The notes beneath the pieces were generated by a model. That model did no database searches and had not been told where the DNA came from. It worked only from the letters and a program-made list of their open reading frames with translations. A stretch of 64,000 nucleotides of DNA from the NCBI RefSeq assembly GCF_014284235.1, contig NZ_JACOGD010000008.1:186001-250000 (forward strand). Reading direction: 5' to 3'. Position numbers and translations under genes: made by a program. Every line of letters begins with the position of its first letter. Within the stretch, counting starts at the first letter, position 1. Below, piece after piece: positions 28,719 through 38,079 of this stretch. This stretch comes from Cognatundibacterium curvum. GTDB lineage: Bacteria > Pseudomonadota > Gammaproteobacteria > Burkholderiales > Burkholderiaceae_D.

Positions 28719-29681
28719 ATGGCAAACGCGCGCGCACACGATAACATGATGGTCTTCACTGGTAACGCCAATCCTGCATTGGCTGCCGGCGTTGCAAAAC
28801 AATTGGGTATTCCGCTTGGTAAAGCAGATGTCTCCAAATTCTCTGATGGTGAAGTTGCTGTCGAAATCAATGAAAACGTGCGCGGTAAAGATGTTTTCGT
28901 TCTGCAATCCACTTGTGCGCCAACCAATGACAACCTGATGGAAATCATGTTGATGGTCGACGCGCTCAAACGTGCATCCGCTGGCCGTATCACTGCAGCG
29001 ATCCCGTATTTCGGTTATGCACGCCAGGATCGCCGTCCACGTTCCGCACGTGTGGCTATTTCTGCCAAAGTTGTTGCCAACATGCTGGAAGAAGCCGGTG
29101 TAGACCGCGTCCTGATTATGGATCTGCATGCAGATCAGATTCAGGGCTTCTTTGATATCCCGGTTGATAATATTTACGCATCCCCGATTTTGCTGGGTGA
29201 TCTGGTTTCTAAAAACTATGATGACCTGCTGGTGGTATCACCTGACGTCGGTGGTGTGGTTCGTGCACGTGCGCTGGCAAAACGCCTGGGCTGCGATCTG
29301 GCGATTATCGACAAGCGCCGTCCTAAAGCCAATGTGTCCGAAGTCATGAACATCATCGGTGAAGTTGAAGGCCGTAACTGCGTGATCATGGATGACATGG
29401 TTGATACCGCAGGCACACTGACTAAAGCAGCAGAAGTACTGAAAGAACGCGGCGCGAAAAAAGTGCTGGCTTACTGTACTCACCCTGTATTGTCCGGCCC
29501 GGCGATTCAGCGTATTTCCCAGTCCCCGCTCGATGAGCTGGTCGTGACTGACACCATTCCACTGTCAGACGCAGCACGCGCCTGCAGTAAAATCCGTCAA
29601 CTGTCCTGTGACAGCCTGCTGGCAGAAACCTTCCGCCGTATTACTAAAGGCGAATCGGTCATCTCCCTATTCACAGACTAA
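28719..29681 (+). CDS. prs: ribose-phosphate pyrophosphokinase
   Basis: A 320-residue PRPP synthase, which makes 5-phosphoribosyl diphosphate from ribose 5-phosphate and ATP for nucleotides, histidine and tryptophan. Seen: [16 protein letters not shown], the flexible loop [16 protein letters not shown], and the ribose-5-phosphate site [12 protein letters not shown]. Length is standard. It lies between tRNA-Gln and rplY with probable terminators on both sides. Confidence 0.98.
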   Translation: MANARAHDNMMVFTGNANPALAAGVAKQLGIPLGKADVSKFSDGEVAVEINENVRGKDVFVLQSTCAPTNDNLMEIMLMVDALKRASAGRITAAIPYFGYARQDRRPRSARVAISAKVVANMLEEAGVDRVLIMDLHADQIQGFFDIPVDNIYASPILLGDLVSKNYDDLLVVSPDVGGVVRARALAKRLGCDLAIIDKRRPKANVSEVMNIIGEVEGRNCVIMDDMVDTAGTLTKAAEVLKERGAKKVLAYCTHPVLSGPAIQRISQSPLDELVVTDTIPLSDAARACSKIRQLSCDSLLAETFRRITKGESVISLFTD

Positions 29682-29706
29682 CAGACTAATCGACGTAAGC
29701 GTTTCC

Positions 29707-29739
29707 GGCGCTGCCATATTTTCGTGGTGGCGCTTTTTA
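29707..29739 (+). terminator. probable terminator after prs
   Basis: GCGC (29708-29711) and CCA (29714-29716) pair with TGG (29725-29727) and GCGC (29730-29733), around a TG/TG internal mismatch, followed by TTTTT. A second hairpin, GTATCCC (29742-29748) with GGGATAC (29757-29763), lies in the rplY leader. Confidence 0.5.
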
Positions 29740-29803
29740 CTGTATCCCTGGTCGCGGGGATACAAAACCGCAAGTTAGCTCTTGCATTTTTTGGAGTAAC
29801 ACC

Positions 29804-30391
29804 ATGAAAGTTATCGCATTTGCACGCAAAGAACAGGGGACCGGAGCGAGCCGCCGCCTGCGCAATGCTGGCCAAACACCTGGCATCATCTACGGCGGCA
29901 CAGAAGCCCCAGTAGCAATCAGCCTGGATCACAATGCGCTGTACCACGCATTGAAAAAAGAAGTATTCCACTCTTCCATTCTGGATCTGGAAGTTGACGG
30001 TAAAGTAGAAAAAGTTCTGTTGCGCGACTTCCAGGTTCACGCATACAAACAATTGGTATTGCACGCAGACTTCCAACGCGTTGACCCTAACCAAAAGATC
30101 CACGTTAAAGTGCCTCTGCACTTCATTAACGCTGACGTATCTCCAGCAGTAAAACTGTCCGCAGCAGTCATCAGCCACGTAGCGGTTGAGCTGGACGTTT
30201 CCTGCCTGCCAGCTGATCTGCCAGAATTCGTTGAAGTTGACCTGTCCAAACTGGAAGCTGGTCAATCCGTACACGTTTCCCAACTGGTTCTGCCAGCTGG
30301 CGTAACAGCAGTTGTACACGGCGACGACGCAACTGTAGCTATCGCTACCGTACCAGCAGGTGCTGTTTCTGCTGACGCTGAAGCAAAATAA
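29804..30391 (+). CDS. rplY: 50S ribosomal protein L25 (Ctc-type, long form)
   Basis: A 195-residue L25/TL5 protein that binds 5S rRNA. The N-terminal domain (about 1-90) has [20 protein letters not shown], and the C-terminal CTC beta domain is present (about 95-185). The codon use (gta, gca, cgt) is that of a highly expressed gene. The ribosome-binding site is TGGAG before ATG. It is followed by a strong terminator. The pth gene that usually follows rplY is absent; ggt comes next. Confidence 0.96.
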   Translation: MKVIAFARKEQGTGASRRLRNAGQTPGIIYGGTEAPVAISLDHNALYHALKKEVFHSSILDLEVDGKVEKVLLRDFQVHAYKQLVLHADFQRVDPNQKIHVKVPLHFINADVSPAVKLSAAVISHVAVELDVSCLPADLPEFVEVDLSKLEAGQSVHVSQLVLPAGVTAVVHGDDATVAIATVPAGAVSADAEAK

Positions 30392-30422
30392 TTCTGCGAA
30401 TTGATTTCGTCAGAATGATCTG

Positions 30423-30451
30423 AAAAAACCAGCCTGCGGGCTGGTTTTTTT
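30423..30451 (+). terminator. rho-independent terminator after rplY
   Basis: AAAAAACCAGCC pairs with GGCTGGTTTTTT around a TGCG loop, followed by more T. Confidence 0.93.
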
Positions 30452-30583
30452 ACGTCTGCAGTTTTTCGCTTACACTACTGGTTTCGTTTTACGCAAAATC
30501 CTGTCCGCGCAGGCATTAGTACCGTCCTGCTGGCGTGCTGGTTTTGCCTAAGCTATCACACCTGACCTGCCTGGAGTAGACCA

Positions 30584-32332
30584 TTGCTGAACCGTTCTCC
30601 CTTATTGCCAGCATTCTGTGCAACGCTGCTGGCCCTGACTGCACTGAGTAATGCACAGTTCGCGCAGGCGCAGATTGCAGCCAACATCAAATACGACACC
30701 AGCTATCCCATCATCAGTCCGGTAGAGGGAAAAAAAGGCCTGGTCGCGAGTGAGCATCAACTGGCTTCGCAGGCGGGTATCGATATCCTCAAACGCGGTG
30801 GTAATGCGGTTGATGCGGCGATTGCAACCGGCTTTGCGCTGGCCGTGGTATTGCCGAATGCCGGGAATATCGGTGGTGGCGGCTTCATGATGATACATCA
30901 CGCGAAAAGCGGCAAAGATGTGGCGATTGATTTCCGTGAACTGGCGCCGCAACTGGCCAGCCGCGATATGTATCTGGATGCCAATGGCAATGTGATACGT
31001 GGTAAATCCCTGTACAGCCATCAGGCCGTCGGTGTGCCCGGCACCGTGGCGGGATTCGAGATGGCACTGCGTGACTATGGCAGCCTGCCGCTCAAAGACT
31101 TGCTGGCACCGGCGATCCGTTATGCCGAACAAGGCTTTGTGGTCAGCCCGCATCTGGCCGCGATGCTGGAAGCGAGTAAAGAACAACTGGCCGCCTTCCC
31201 TGCCGCTAAAGCGATTTTCTTTCAGGATGGTCGTCCGCTGCGCGCCGGCGAGCGCCTGATACAAAAAGATCTGGCGAATTCCTTGCGTCAGATTGCAGCA
31301 CAGGGTGCGAAAGCATTTTATGAAGGTGAGATTGCGAAGAAAATCGTAGCCGAAATGCGTCAGCATCAGGGACTGATTTCTGAAGCAGATCTGAAATCTT
31401 ACCGTGCCGTGCAGCGCCAGCCGGTGCGCGGTCAGTATCGCGGTTTTGACATCGTCTCCATGCCGCCACCAAGTTCAGGCGGCGTACACATTATCCAGAT
31501 GCTCAATATGCTGGAGCGTTTCCCCTTGCGCGAGCAAGGCCATAACAGCGCCCAGACGCTGCATCAGCTCAGTGAAGTCATGAAGCTTGCCTATGCCGAC
31601 CGCTCAGAATTCCTGGGTGACCCGGATCACGTCAAGGTGCCGGTCACTGGTCTGACCTCACGCCGCTATGCGGATGTATTAGCGCAGAAAATCAAGCAGG
31701 ACAAAGCCACGCCCTCGGCCGAGATCAAGCCAGGCCAGCCGCAGGCCTATGAAAGCGATCAGACCACGCATTACAGCGTGGCGGATCAATACGGTAATGT
31801 GGTAGCAACTACTTACACGCTGAATCTGAATTTTGGCAGCTGCATCGTGGCCGCCGGTACCGGCATCCTGTTGAATAACGAGATGGATGATTTTTCGATT
31901 AAAGCCGGGGTGCCGAATGCATTTGGCTTAGTCGGCGGTGATGCCAACGCGGTGCAGGCATGGAAGCGTCCACTGAGTTCGATGACACCGACTATCGTAC
32001 TAAAAGACAGCAAACCCTATTTGGTGACAGGCAGCCCGGGCGGCAGCCGGATTATCACCACCACTTTGCAGACTATCCTGAATGTGATCGACTTTGGCAT
32101 GAACCCGGCGGAAGCCGCCGTCGCTCCACGCATCCATCAACAATGGATGCCGGATCAGCTGCGCTTCGAAAAAGGTATCAGCTTCGACACCCTGCGTCTG
32201 CTGGAACAAAAAGGGCAGCAATTAAAAGCCGGTGCCACCATGGGCAAAACCCAGACTATCCTGATCAAATCCGATGGGATCAGTGGTTATTCAGATCCGC
32301 GCAATCCTGATGGAGCGGCCATCGCATACTAA
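30584..32332 (+). CDS. ggt: gamma-glutamyltransferase (glutathione hydrolase)
   Basis: A 582-residue periplasmic Ntn-hydrolase precursor that cleaves the gamma-glutamyl bond of glutathione. The signal peptide ends near AQFAQAQIA. The proenzyme should cut itself before Thr394 in QTTHYSVAD, which becomes the small-subunit nucleophile as in E. coli (Thr391). The substrate region GSPGGSRIITT and the lid loop are present. It starts with TTG at 30584, with GGAG about 10 bases upstream. It is a single-gene unit between two terminators. Confidence 0.95.
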   Translation: MLNRSPLLPAFCATLLALTALSNAQFAQAQIAANIKYDTSYPIISPVEGKKGLVASEHQLASQAGIDILKRGGNAVDAAIATGFALAVVLPNAGNIGGGGFMMIHHAKSGKDVAIDFRELAPQLASRDMYLDANGNVIRGKSLYSHQAVGVPGTVAGFEMALRDYGSLPLKDLLAPAIRYAEQGFVVSPHLAAMLEASKEQLAAFPAAKAIFFQDGRPLRAGERLIQKDLANSLRQIAAQGAKAFYEGEIAKKIVAEMRQHQGLISEADLKSYRAVQRQPVRGQYRGFDIVSMPPPSSGGVHIIQMLNMLERFPLREQGHNSAQTLHQLSEVMKLAYADRSEFLGDPDHVKVPVTGLTSRRYADVLAQKIKQDKATPSAEIKPGQPQAYESDQTTHYSVADQYGNVVATTYTLNLNFGSCIVAAGTGILLNNEMDDFSIKAGVPNAFGLVGGDANAVQAWKRPLSSMTPTIVLKDSKPYLVTGSPGGSRIITTTLQTILNVIDFGMNPAEAAVAPRIHQQWMPDQLRFEKGISFDTLRLLEQKGQQLKAGATMGKTQTILIKSDGISGYSDPRNPDGAAIAY

Positions 32333-32370
32333 AAAAACGCAGGGCAGCATCACACCGCCCTGCGTTTTTT
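32333..32370. terminator. bidirectional terminator between ggt and the TonB receptor
   Basis: AAAAAACGCAGGGC (to 32345) pairs with GCCCTGCGTTTTTT (32357-32370). It serves the convergent ggt and receptor genes. Confidence 0.93.
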
Positions 32371-32385
32371 ATACCTGGTGCGTGA

Positions 32386-34941
32386 TCAGAACTGATGCTG
32401 CACTTTGAGCGATACAAAGCGGCCACGCGGATCAGCCTGGGTGATATCGAAGAAGCTGGTCGATGAATCCCAGGATGGACGACGATTCGTCAGATTCTGT
32501 ACCAGCAAACTCAGCGTGGTTGCCGGGCTCAGCTTGTAAGAAGTCGTCAGATCCAGGCTGCTGAATGCAGACACCGTTTCATTGCTGGCAGATTTTTGCT
32601 CATAGCCACCGACATAATTCCAGATCAGGGTATTTGACCACGCACCCTTAGTCCAGTTGACGGAGCTGACGCCGCGCCACTTAGGAATGGAACCAAAGTA
32701 GTTAGTGCCCGCTCCCTCTGTCAGTTCAGCCCCGGCAGATAAAGGCTCGGCAAAGCGCAGCACATAGCTGAGCTGTCCATTCAGGCTCAGCTGACCCCAG
32801 TCACTGCTCTGGAAGCGTTGGCGTATATCGAGATCCAGTCCGGATACTTCGCGATTTCCCTGATTGCGGTATTGACGATACAGCGTTGTGATACGGCCTT
32901 GCTCATCGCGGGTCACTTTTTCCGGACGTGTTTTTTCCGACGCCAGGATAGTATCGGCAGACTCAGTACCGATCACGCCTTTCTGGGTGATGCGGTAGTA
33001 ATCAATGCCCAGGCTGGTATTGGCGGAAGGCGCGATCACGATACCAAAGTTCAGATTATTGGAACGCTCAGGCTGCAAAGCCGCATTGGCGATCGTGATA
33101 TTGGTCACACCACGTGGCTGATTCGGCGTCAGCGGGTCGCGCGGATCGGTCACACTGCCATAGCTGACCGAGGTGCTCTTGGTAATTTCCGGGAAAGACG
33201 GCGCACGGAAACCACGCGAGGCAGTACCACGTAACAGCAACCAGTCAGCCGCCTGATAACGCAGGCTGGCCTTAGGTGAAAACGCATTGCCGAAATCGGA
33301 ATAATGATCATAGCGACCAGCCAGATTCAGATTCAGATCTTTGACCAGCGGCACGCTGAGTTCACCAAACAGGGCAGACACGTCACGCTGACCATTGATG
33401 ATATTGATCGCGGGACGCAATTCGGTGCCGCTCAATACTGCGGTGGAAGTCTGGGAATCCATCGCTTCCCTGCGCCATTGCGCACCACCGGCAAAACCCA
33501 CTTTACCGGCTGGCAGCGTCCACAACTCGGACGAGGCACTCAGATCCACAGTAGTCAGTTCAGATTGTGCAGGACGGCGGGTAGACAGACGCAGACGGTT
33601 TCTGAGTTCTTCAGAATTTTTCGACTGATCGGCAAAGTTATAGCTGCCGTCAGCCAGCACTTGCTGGAACACATAACGGTTCACGAAATTGGCGACCGTT
33701 TCCACCATCACACTGCTGGATTTCCCGGCGGATAAATCCCAGTCCCAGCCTGCGGTATAGCCTTTTATCCCGGCCAGTGCACGGTAAAACGTGACGCGAT
33801 CAGTTTTCAGACGCGGTCCCAGATCGAATAAAGTGGCACTGAAAGCCAGCGGTGTGGAGCCCGGATTATTCGGATGACCGACCGGCAGCACGACCGGGAT
33901 CGTGGTCAGAGATTGATTTGCATTATTCCAGACACGCAGATTACTCGATACGCTGAGTGGTGCGCTGAAAGTCTGGTCGGCGCGCGAATAGCTGTGCAGC
34001 CATTCTGCATAAGCCTGGGTATCCGGATTGATTTGGTAAGTGCCGGACAAGGCGGTATGCACACGCTCTATGCCTGGAATCAGGGTACGGTAAGGCGCAG
34101 GATTATAAGCCAGCACCTGCCCCGTTTTACCCGGGGTCAGCGCGGAGTAAGGCAGCAACTGCAAAGGTCCCTGCACACCGCCCAAAGTACGGGTAGGGTC
34201 AGAGCCGAAGTAATTGGTCGCGACCCAGCCCAGACTGCCATTTTGCTGATCGCGGAAATCCGCATCGCGTAACCAGCTCACATCACTCTGCTGCAATTTG
34301 CTGCGCTTTTGCGCATCCACCGACAGCGAAATACTGTAGCCATCTTTGTTCAGTTGCCCCCAGCCTGTTTGCAGCAAGGCGCTTTGCTCAGACTGGCCGG
34401 TGCCGGTAGCAGACTGACCGCCCTGCACCGTCAGCTCGGTTCCGGTGAATTCACGGTAGAGGATAATATTCACCACACCGGCCACCGCATCAGAACCATA
34501 GACAGAAGACGCGCCGTCTTTCAGCACTTCTATACGTTGTACCGCAGCCATAGGCAGACTGTTCAGATCAACGAATACATCCTGAATATTTTGTGCAGTT
34601 GCATAGCTGCTCACGCGTTTGCCATTGACCAGGATCAGGGTATTTTTCTGACCGATGCCGCGTAAGGATAAGCCGGAAGTACCCGCTGAAAAACTGCCGG
34701 TATATTGTTCGTTATAGCTGTTACCGCTATTCGCTGAAATCGAGCGCAACACATCAGCGACGCTGGTTTTACCGCTGTCTCGGATATCTTTGGCGCTGAT
34801 CACCTGCACCGCTGCAGCACCTTCTTTTTGCGTCACACGCAGATTGGAACCGGTAATCACCACACGCTCCGCCTCTTGAGCAAAACTGTGAGAAGGGTAA
34901 ATGGCGGCCAGCGCCAGCACCAGACGTAAGGGTCGTATCAT
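32386..34941 (-). CDS. TonB-dependent outer-membrane receptor
   Basis: An 851-residue receptor. The signal peptide ends SHSFAQE. A TonB-box-like VVITGSNL follows, then a plug domain (about 45-165, with SVADVLRSIS and IEVLKDGASSVYGSDAVAGVVNIIL), then a 22-strand barrel ending in VSLKVQHQF with the terminal Phe. It resembles receptors for siderophores, cobalamin or plant-derived compounds; the ligand is unknown. The ATG at 34941 has GAGG at a good distance. The frame continues upstream to 35109, but that stretch is an inserted repeat, so the longer start is artefactual. No FecR, ExbBD or transporter gene lies beside it. Confidence 0.92.
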   Translation of the reverse strand: MIRPLRLVLALAAIYPSHSFAQEAERVVITGSNLRVTQKEGAAAVQVISAKDIRDSGKTSVADVLRSISANSGNSYNEQYTGSFSAGTSGLSLRGIGQKNTLILVNGKRVSSYATAQNIQDVFVDLNSLPMAAVQRIEVLKDGASSVYGSDAVAGVVNIILYREFTGTELTVQGGQSATGTGQSEQSALLQTGWGQLNKDGYSISLSVDAQKRSKLQQSDVSWLRDADFRDQQNGSLGWVATNYFGSDPTRTLGGVQGPLQLLPYSALTPGKTGQVLAYNPAPYRTLIPGIERVHTALSGTYQINPDTQAYAEWLHSYSRADQTFSAPLSVSSNLRVWNNANQSLTTIPVVLPVGHPNNPGSTPLAFSATLFDLGPRLKTDRVTFYRALAGIKGYTAGWDWDLSAGKSSSVMVETVANFVNRYVFQQVLADGSYNFADQSKNSEELRNRLRLSTRRPAQSELTTVDLSASSELWTLPAGKVGFAGGAQWRREAMDSQTSTAVLSGTELRPAINIINGQRDVSALFGELSVPLVKDLNLNLAGRYDHYSDFGNAFSPKASLRYQAADWLLLRGTASRGFRAPSFPEITKSTSVSYGSVTDPRDPLTPNQPRGVTNITIANAALQPERSNNLNFGIVIAPSANTSLGIDYYRITQKGVIGTESADTILASEKTRPEKVTRDEQGRITTLYRQYRNQGNREVSGLDLDIRQRFQSSDWGQLSLNGQLSYVLRFAEPLSAGAELTEGAGTNYFGSIPKWRGVSSVNWTKGAWSNTLIWNYVGGYEQKSASNETVSAFSSLDLTTSYKLSPATTLSLLVQNLTNRRPSWDSSTSFFDITQADPRGRFVSLKVQHQF

Positions 34942-34956
34942 AATTTCCTCTGTAAT

Positions 34957-35149
34957 AGGACTTTCACAAAAACGCCCCAGCTGCGTTATGGCTCCTTGTC
35001 GTACCAGGCGTACTGCCTGCGTCGCCATGGTGTAGCCAGGGTTGCAGGCAACATGTTGCCTGCTGGCGAAGCGGACATCGCTTACCAGCGATGTTTCCCA
35101 TAGCACCAAAGGAGTTTTAGCCTTGCTGGGACAATTTTGCGTCAGTCCT
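34957..35149. mobile_element. MITE-like element, copy B (full length, 193 bp)
   Basis: Bounded by imperfect inverted repeats AGGACTTTCACAAAA at the left and ATTTTGCGTCAGTCCT at the right. Inside are a perfect 20-bp palindrome (35044-35063, GCAGGCAACA and its complement) and a hairpin ACATCGCT-TACC-AGCGATGT (35075-35094). It encodes no protein. It ends 15 bases from the receptor ATG, just outside the ribosome-binding site, so the receptor promoter must be inside or beyond it. Confidence 0.72.
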
Positions 35150-35482
35150 CTTTAAATATAAGCGTTTGCGATCACAAACGATGAAGCTCACCACACCAGC
35201 CTGATGGGTCAGGTGATGAAAAAAAAATCGATGGGGGTAACACAGAAGCTGAGCGACAGAGCGGCTCAGCGTGGGGGCACAATCACATGCACTGCGCCAT
35301 GCACAGTGAGTAGAGTGTGTTCAGAACGGGGATGCAACAAAAGCGGAATACAACTAAGTAAGACATGAAACACTTTACATAATCAACAATGCGCCCAGTG
35401 TAATCAGCACGCTTCAGATTGAGAACGAATTAAAAGTGAGTTGCATATATGAAATAATACATAAAGACAGCGTAACAGAGCC
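35150..35482. other. intergenic region upstream of the TonB receptor
   Basis: About 330 AT-rich bases between repeat copy B and the end of the cyclo-ligase gene. It probably holds the original receptor promoter, now separated from the gene by the element. I found no clear promoter pair, RNA gene or terminator. Confidence 0.45.
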
Positions 35483-36076
35483 TCAACGCGCGACCAGCAT
35501 TTCATGCATGGGCAAGTCAAAGTGGTCAGGCTCGAACTCACAGGCCGCGACCGGATACGCAATACCCAGTGCAAGTGCGGCTGGCAACTGCGCCAGTGTT
35601 CTGTCATAAAAGCCACCGCCATAGCCTAACCGGTAAGCAGCATTAAAGCCTACGCAGGGAATCAGGATCACGGCAGGCTCCAGCAAATGGGTGCGCTGGG
35701 CAGGCAAAGGAATGCCGTAACTGTCAGCCTCCATCGCATCACCCGGCTGCCAGGCCAGAAAACGCAGCGGCGCCTGCGCTTGCACCACCCAGGGTAAGGC
35801 CAGCTGTATGCCCAGCGCATGCAGTTCTGCATACACCGCGCGCAAATCCGGCTCGGCGCGAATAGGCCAATACAGCGCCAGACTGGCTGGTCGCAGCGTC
35901 TGCATTTTGTCCAGCAGTTGTTGTTGCAGGCTGTGATCCCAGGCTGCGCGCTGCGCGGCAGGCACGGCACTACGCTGCGCTAATAAGTGGCGGCGCAGGC
36001 TCAGTCTTGAGTTGGAAAGAAACTGTTCTGGCGCATGCGCGCCCTTGTCTGGCTGTGTCATACTGTCAGCAATCAT
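35483..36076 (-). CDS. 5-formyltetrahydrofolate cyclo-ligase
   Basis: A 197-residue enzyme (YgfA/Fau family) that converts 5-formyl-THF with ATP to 5,10-methenyl-THF. The family signature RLGYGGGFYDRTLA near residues 155-168 is intact, and SLRRHLLAQR near the N-terminus supplies the ATP-site arginines. The ATG at 36076 is chosen; a TTG at 36082 and an ATG at 36061 are alternatives. It is divergent from the lytic transglycosylase gene with only about 20 bases between, so the two promoters must overlap the opposite coding starts. In many proteobacteria this gene follows 6S RNA, but no 6S RNA was recognised here. Confidence 0.92.
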   Translation of the reverse strand: MIADSMTQPDKGAHAPEQFLSNSRLSLRRHLLAQRSAVPAAQRAAWDHSLQQQLLDKMQTLRPASLALYWPIRAEPDLRAVYAELHALGIQLALPWVVQAQAPLRFLAWQPGDAMEADSYGIPLPAQRTHLLEPAVILIPCVGFNAAYRLGYGGGFYDRTLAQLPAALALGIAYPVAACEFEPDHFDLPMHEMLVAR

Positions 36077-36093
36077 GCTCAAAAGATAAACGA

Positions 36094-38079
36094 ATGATGT
36101 CTTTCAAAAGAAAATTAGCCGGGCTAAGCCTGACGATCTTAGCAGGTTTATTGTGCCAGCTGGCACATGCGGCGAATACGCCAAAAAAAACCCTGGTCAC
36201 TGATGATGACCGCTTCATGGCGCTGCGCGATGCCGCCTTTCATGATGATGCCAGCGGCGCCGATCAGCATGCCGCACTGCTCAGCAATTACGATATTCCC
36301 TCTTACGTTGATTACTACCGTCTGCGCTCACGTCTGAGCAAAACCAGCAATGCTGAATTCCGTGAATTCCTGAGTAAGTACGAAGGCAGTGCGATTGCCG
36401 ACCGGCTGCGCAATGACTGGCTGCTGGTATTGGGTCGACGTGGCGAATGGGAACTGTTCGATCAGCAGTATCCGCAATTTGTGGTGGCGGATGATAACCA
36501 GCTGCGCTGCTATGCACAGCTGTCACGCGCCAGCCGCCAGCAAAAAGTAGCAGCGGAAGCCAAGGCCTTGCTGAACTCGCCCAAAGACTATGGCGAAGGC
36601 TGCTACAGCCTGGTCAATGCGCTGGCCGCGAATGGCCAGTTCAGCCAGTCCGATCTGTGGGATCAGTTAAGAATGGCCGGTGAATATGGCGCTATGCCTT
36701 TAGCTCAACGCCTGGGAAAATTACTGGAACTGCCGGAAAAGAAAATCAGCGAAGCGCTGGAAAAACCCGCTGCACTGCTCAAAAAAGGCCCCGATGGAAC
36801 CAAAGCCGGTAAAGAGTTATTCATCATCGCACTCGGACGCGCAGCTAAATCCGATCCCGAAGATGCGGCTGAAAAATTATCACGCTACAGTGCCAAACTG
36901 AATGAGACAGAACGCGCCAACGGCTGGGCACAAATTGCTTTGCAATCGGCATTAAAACTGGAACCCGAAGCACTCGGTTATTGGGTGCGCGCAGAAGCAG
37001 CCCGCTTTAGCCAGGAAGCCTATCAATGGCGGGTGCGCACTGCGCTGCGTGAAGGTGACTGGAAGCTGGTGAAGAATGCGATTCTGGCGATGCCCGCCAA
37101 CCTGCGCAATGAACCAACCTGGATCTACTGGCTGGGCCGTGCGCTGAAAGCAGAAGGCAAGCACGACGAAGCGCGCCAGCTGTTTAATGGTATCGCCGAT
37201 CAGATACATTTTTACGGTCAGTTAGCGAGCGAAGAAAATGGCCGCAAAATCGGTATCCCGCCTGGCAATAAACCTGTCAGCGCCGAGGAAGTCGCGCCGA
37301 TGGAAAAAAATCCTAACCTGCAAAGAGCGCTGCGCTTTTATGCGATGAACTTGCGTCCGGAAGGCACGCGTGAATGGAACTGGGAATTGCGCAAAATGAA
37401 TGAGCGCCAGACCCTGGCCGCGGCTGAACTGGCGCGTAAAAACAATCTGCTGGATCGCATGGTGAATACCTCAGACCGTACCCGTGGCGAGCTCGATTTC
37501 AGCCAGCGCTATCCGACGCCATTCAATGACAGCATGTACAAAATGACGCAGGCGCTCGGGCTGGACATGGCCTGGGTGTATGGACTGATACGTCAGGAAT
37601 CGCGCTTTGTGATGCAGGCCAAATCGCATGTCGGTGCCTCTGGTCTGATGCAGGTGATGCCATCCACCGCACGCTATGTGGCGAAGAAAATAGGACTGGG
37701 TAATTTCGTGCCTGAGCAGGTCAATGATATAGAGACCAATATCGCGCTCGGCACCAATTATCTGAACATGGTACTGACCGATCTGGGTGGGTCGCAGGCA
37801 CTGGCCTCAGCCGCTTACAACGCTGGCCCTGGCCGTCCGCGTGCCTGGCGCGCCAAGCTCAGCCACCCGGTCGAAGGTGCGATTTTTGCTGAGACCATTC
37901 CGTTCAATGAAACCCGTGGCTATGTTAAAAACGTCTTATCGAATGCGACCTATTACGCTGCGCTGTTCGAGAAAAAACCGCAGTCGCTGAAAGCCCGTCT
38001 TGGCGTGGTGGTGCCAAAAGGCATGTCCGCCAGTGATGCCGAATTACCTGATGAAAGCCAACGCAATGCAAGAGACTGA
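36094..38079 (+). CDS. slt: soluble lytic murein transglycosylase
   Basis: A 661-residue periplasmic enzyme that cleaves peptidoglycan between MurNAc and GlcNAc with formation of the anhydro product. Signal peptide: KRKLAGLSLTILAG to AHAANT. A long helical superhelical (U-shaped) domain covers about 30-470. The SLT domain contains the catalytic Glu502 in RQESRF, then GASGLMQVMPSTA and AAYNAGPGRPRAW. The frame opens earlier, but ATG 36094 or 36097 begins the signal peptide. Its end overlaps the GST start by 14 bases. Confidence 0.94.
   Translation: MMSFKRKLAGLSLTILAGLLCQLAHAANTPKKTLVTDDDRFMALRDAAFHDDASGADQHAALLSNYDIPSYVDYYRLRSRLSKTSNAEFREFLSKYEGSAIADRLRNDWLLVLGRRGEWELFDQQYPQFVVADDNQLRCYAQLSRASRQQKVAAEAKALLNSPKDYGEGCYSLVNALAANGQFSQSDLWDQLRMAGEYGAMPLAQRLGKLLELPEKKISEALEKPAALLKKGPDGTKAGKELFIIALGRAAKSDPEDAAEKLSRYSAKLNETERANGWAQIALQSALKLEPEALGYWVRAEAARFSQEAYQWRVRTALREGDWKLVKNAILAMPANLRNEPTWIYWLGRALKAEGKHDEARQLFNGIADQIHFYGQLASEENGRKIGIPPGNKPVSAEEVAPMEKNPNLQRALRFYAMNLRPEGTREWNWELRKMNERQTLAAAELARKNNLLDRMVNTSDRTRGELDFSQRYPTPFNDSMYKMTQALGLDMAWVYGLIRQESRFVMQAKSHVGASGLMQVMPSTARYVAKKIGLGNFVPEQVNDIETNIALGTNYLNMVLTDLGGSQALASAAYNAGPGRPRAWRAKLSHPVEGAIFAETIPFNETRGYVKNVLSNATYYAALFEKKPQSLKARLGVVVPKGMSASDAELPDESQRNARD

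Noticed and set aside
34942-35109. Long N-terminal extension of the TonB receptor
   Set aside because: The extra 56 codons are repeat element sequence. The ATG at 34941 has GAGG and starts a proper signal peptide.
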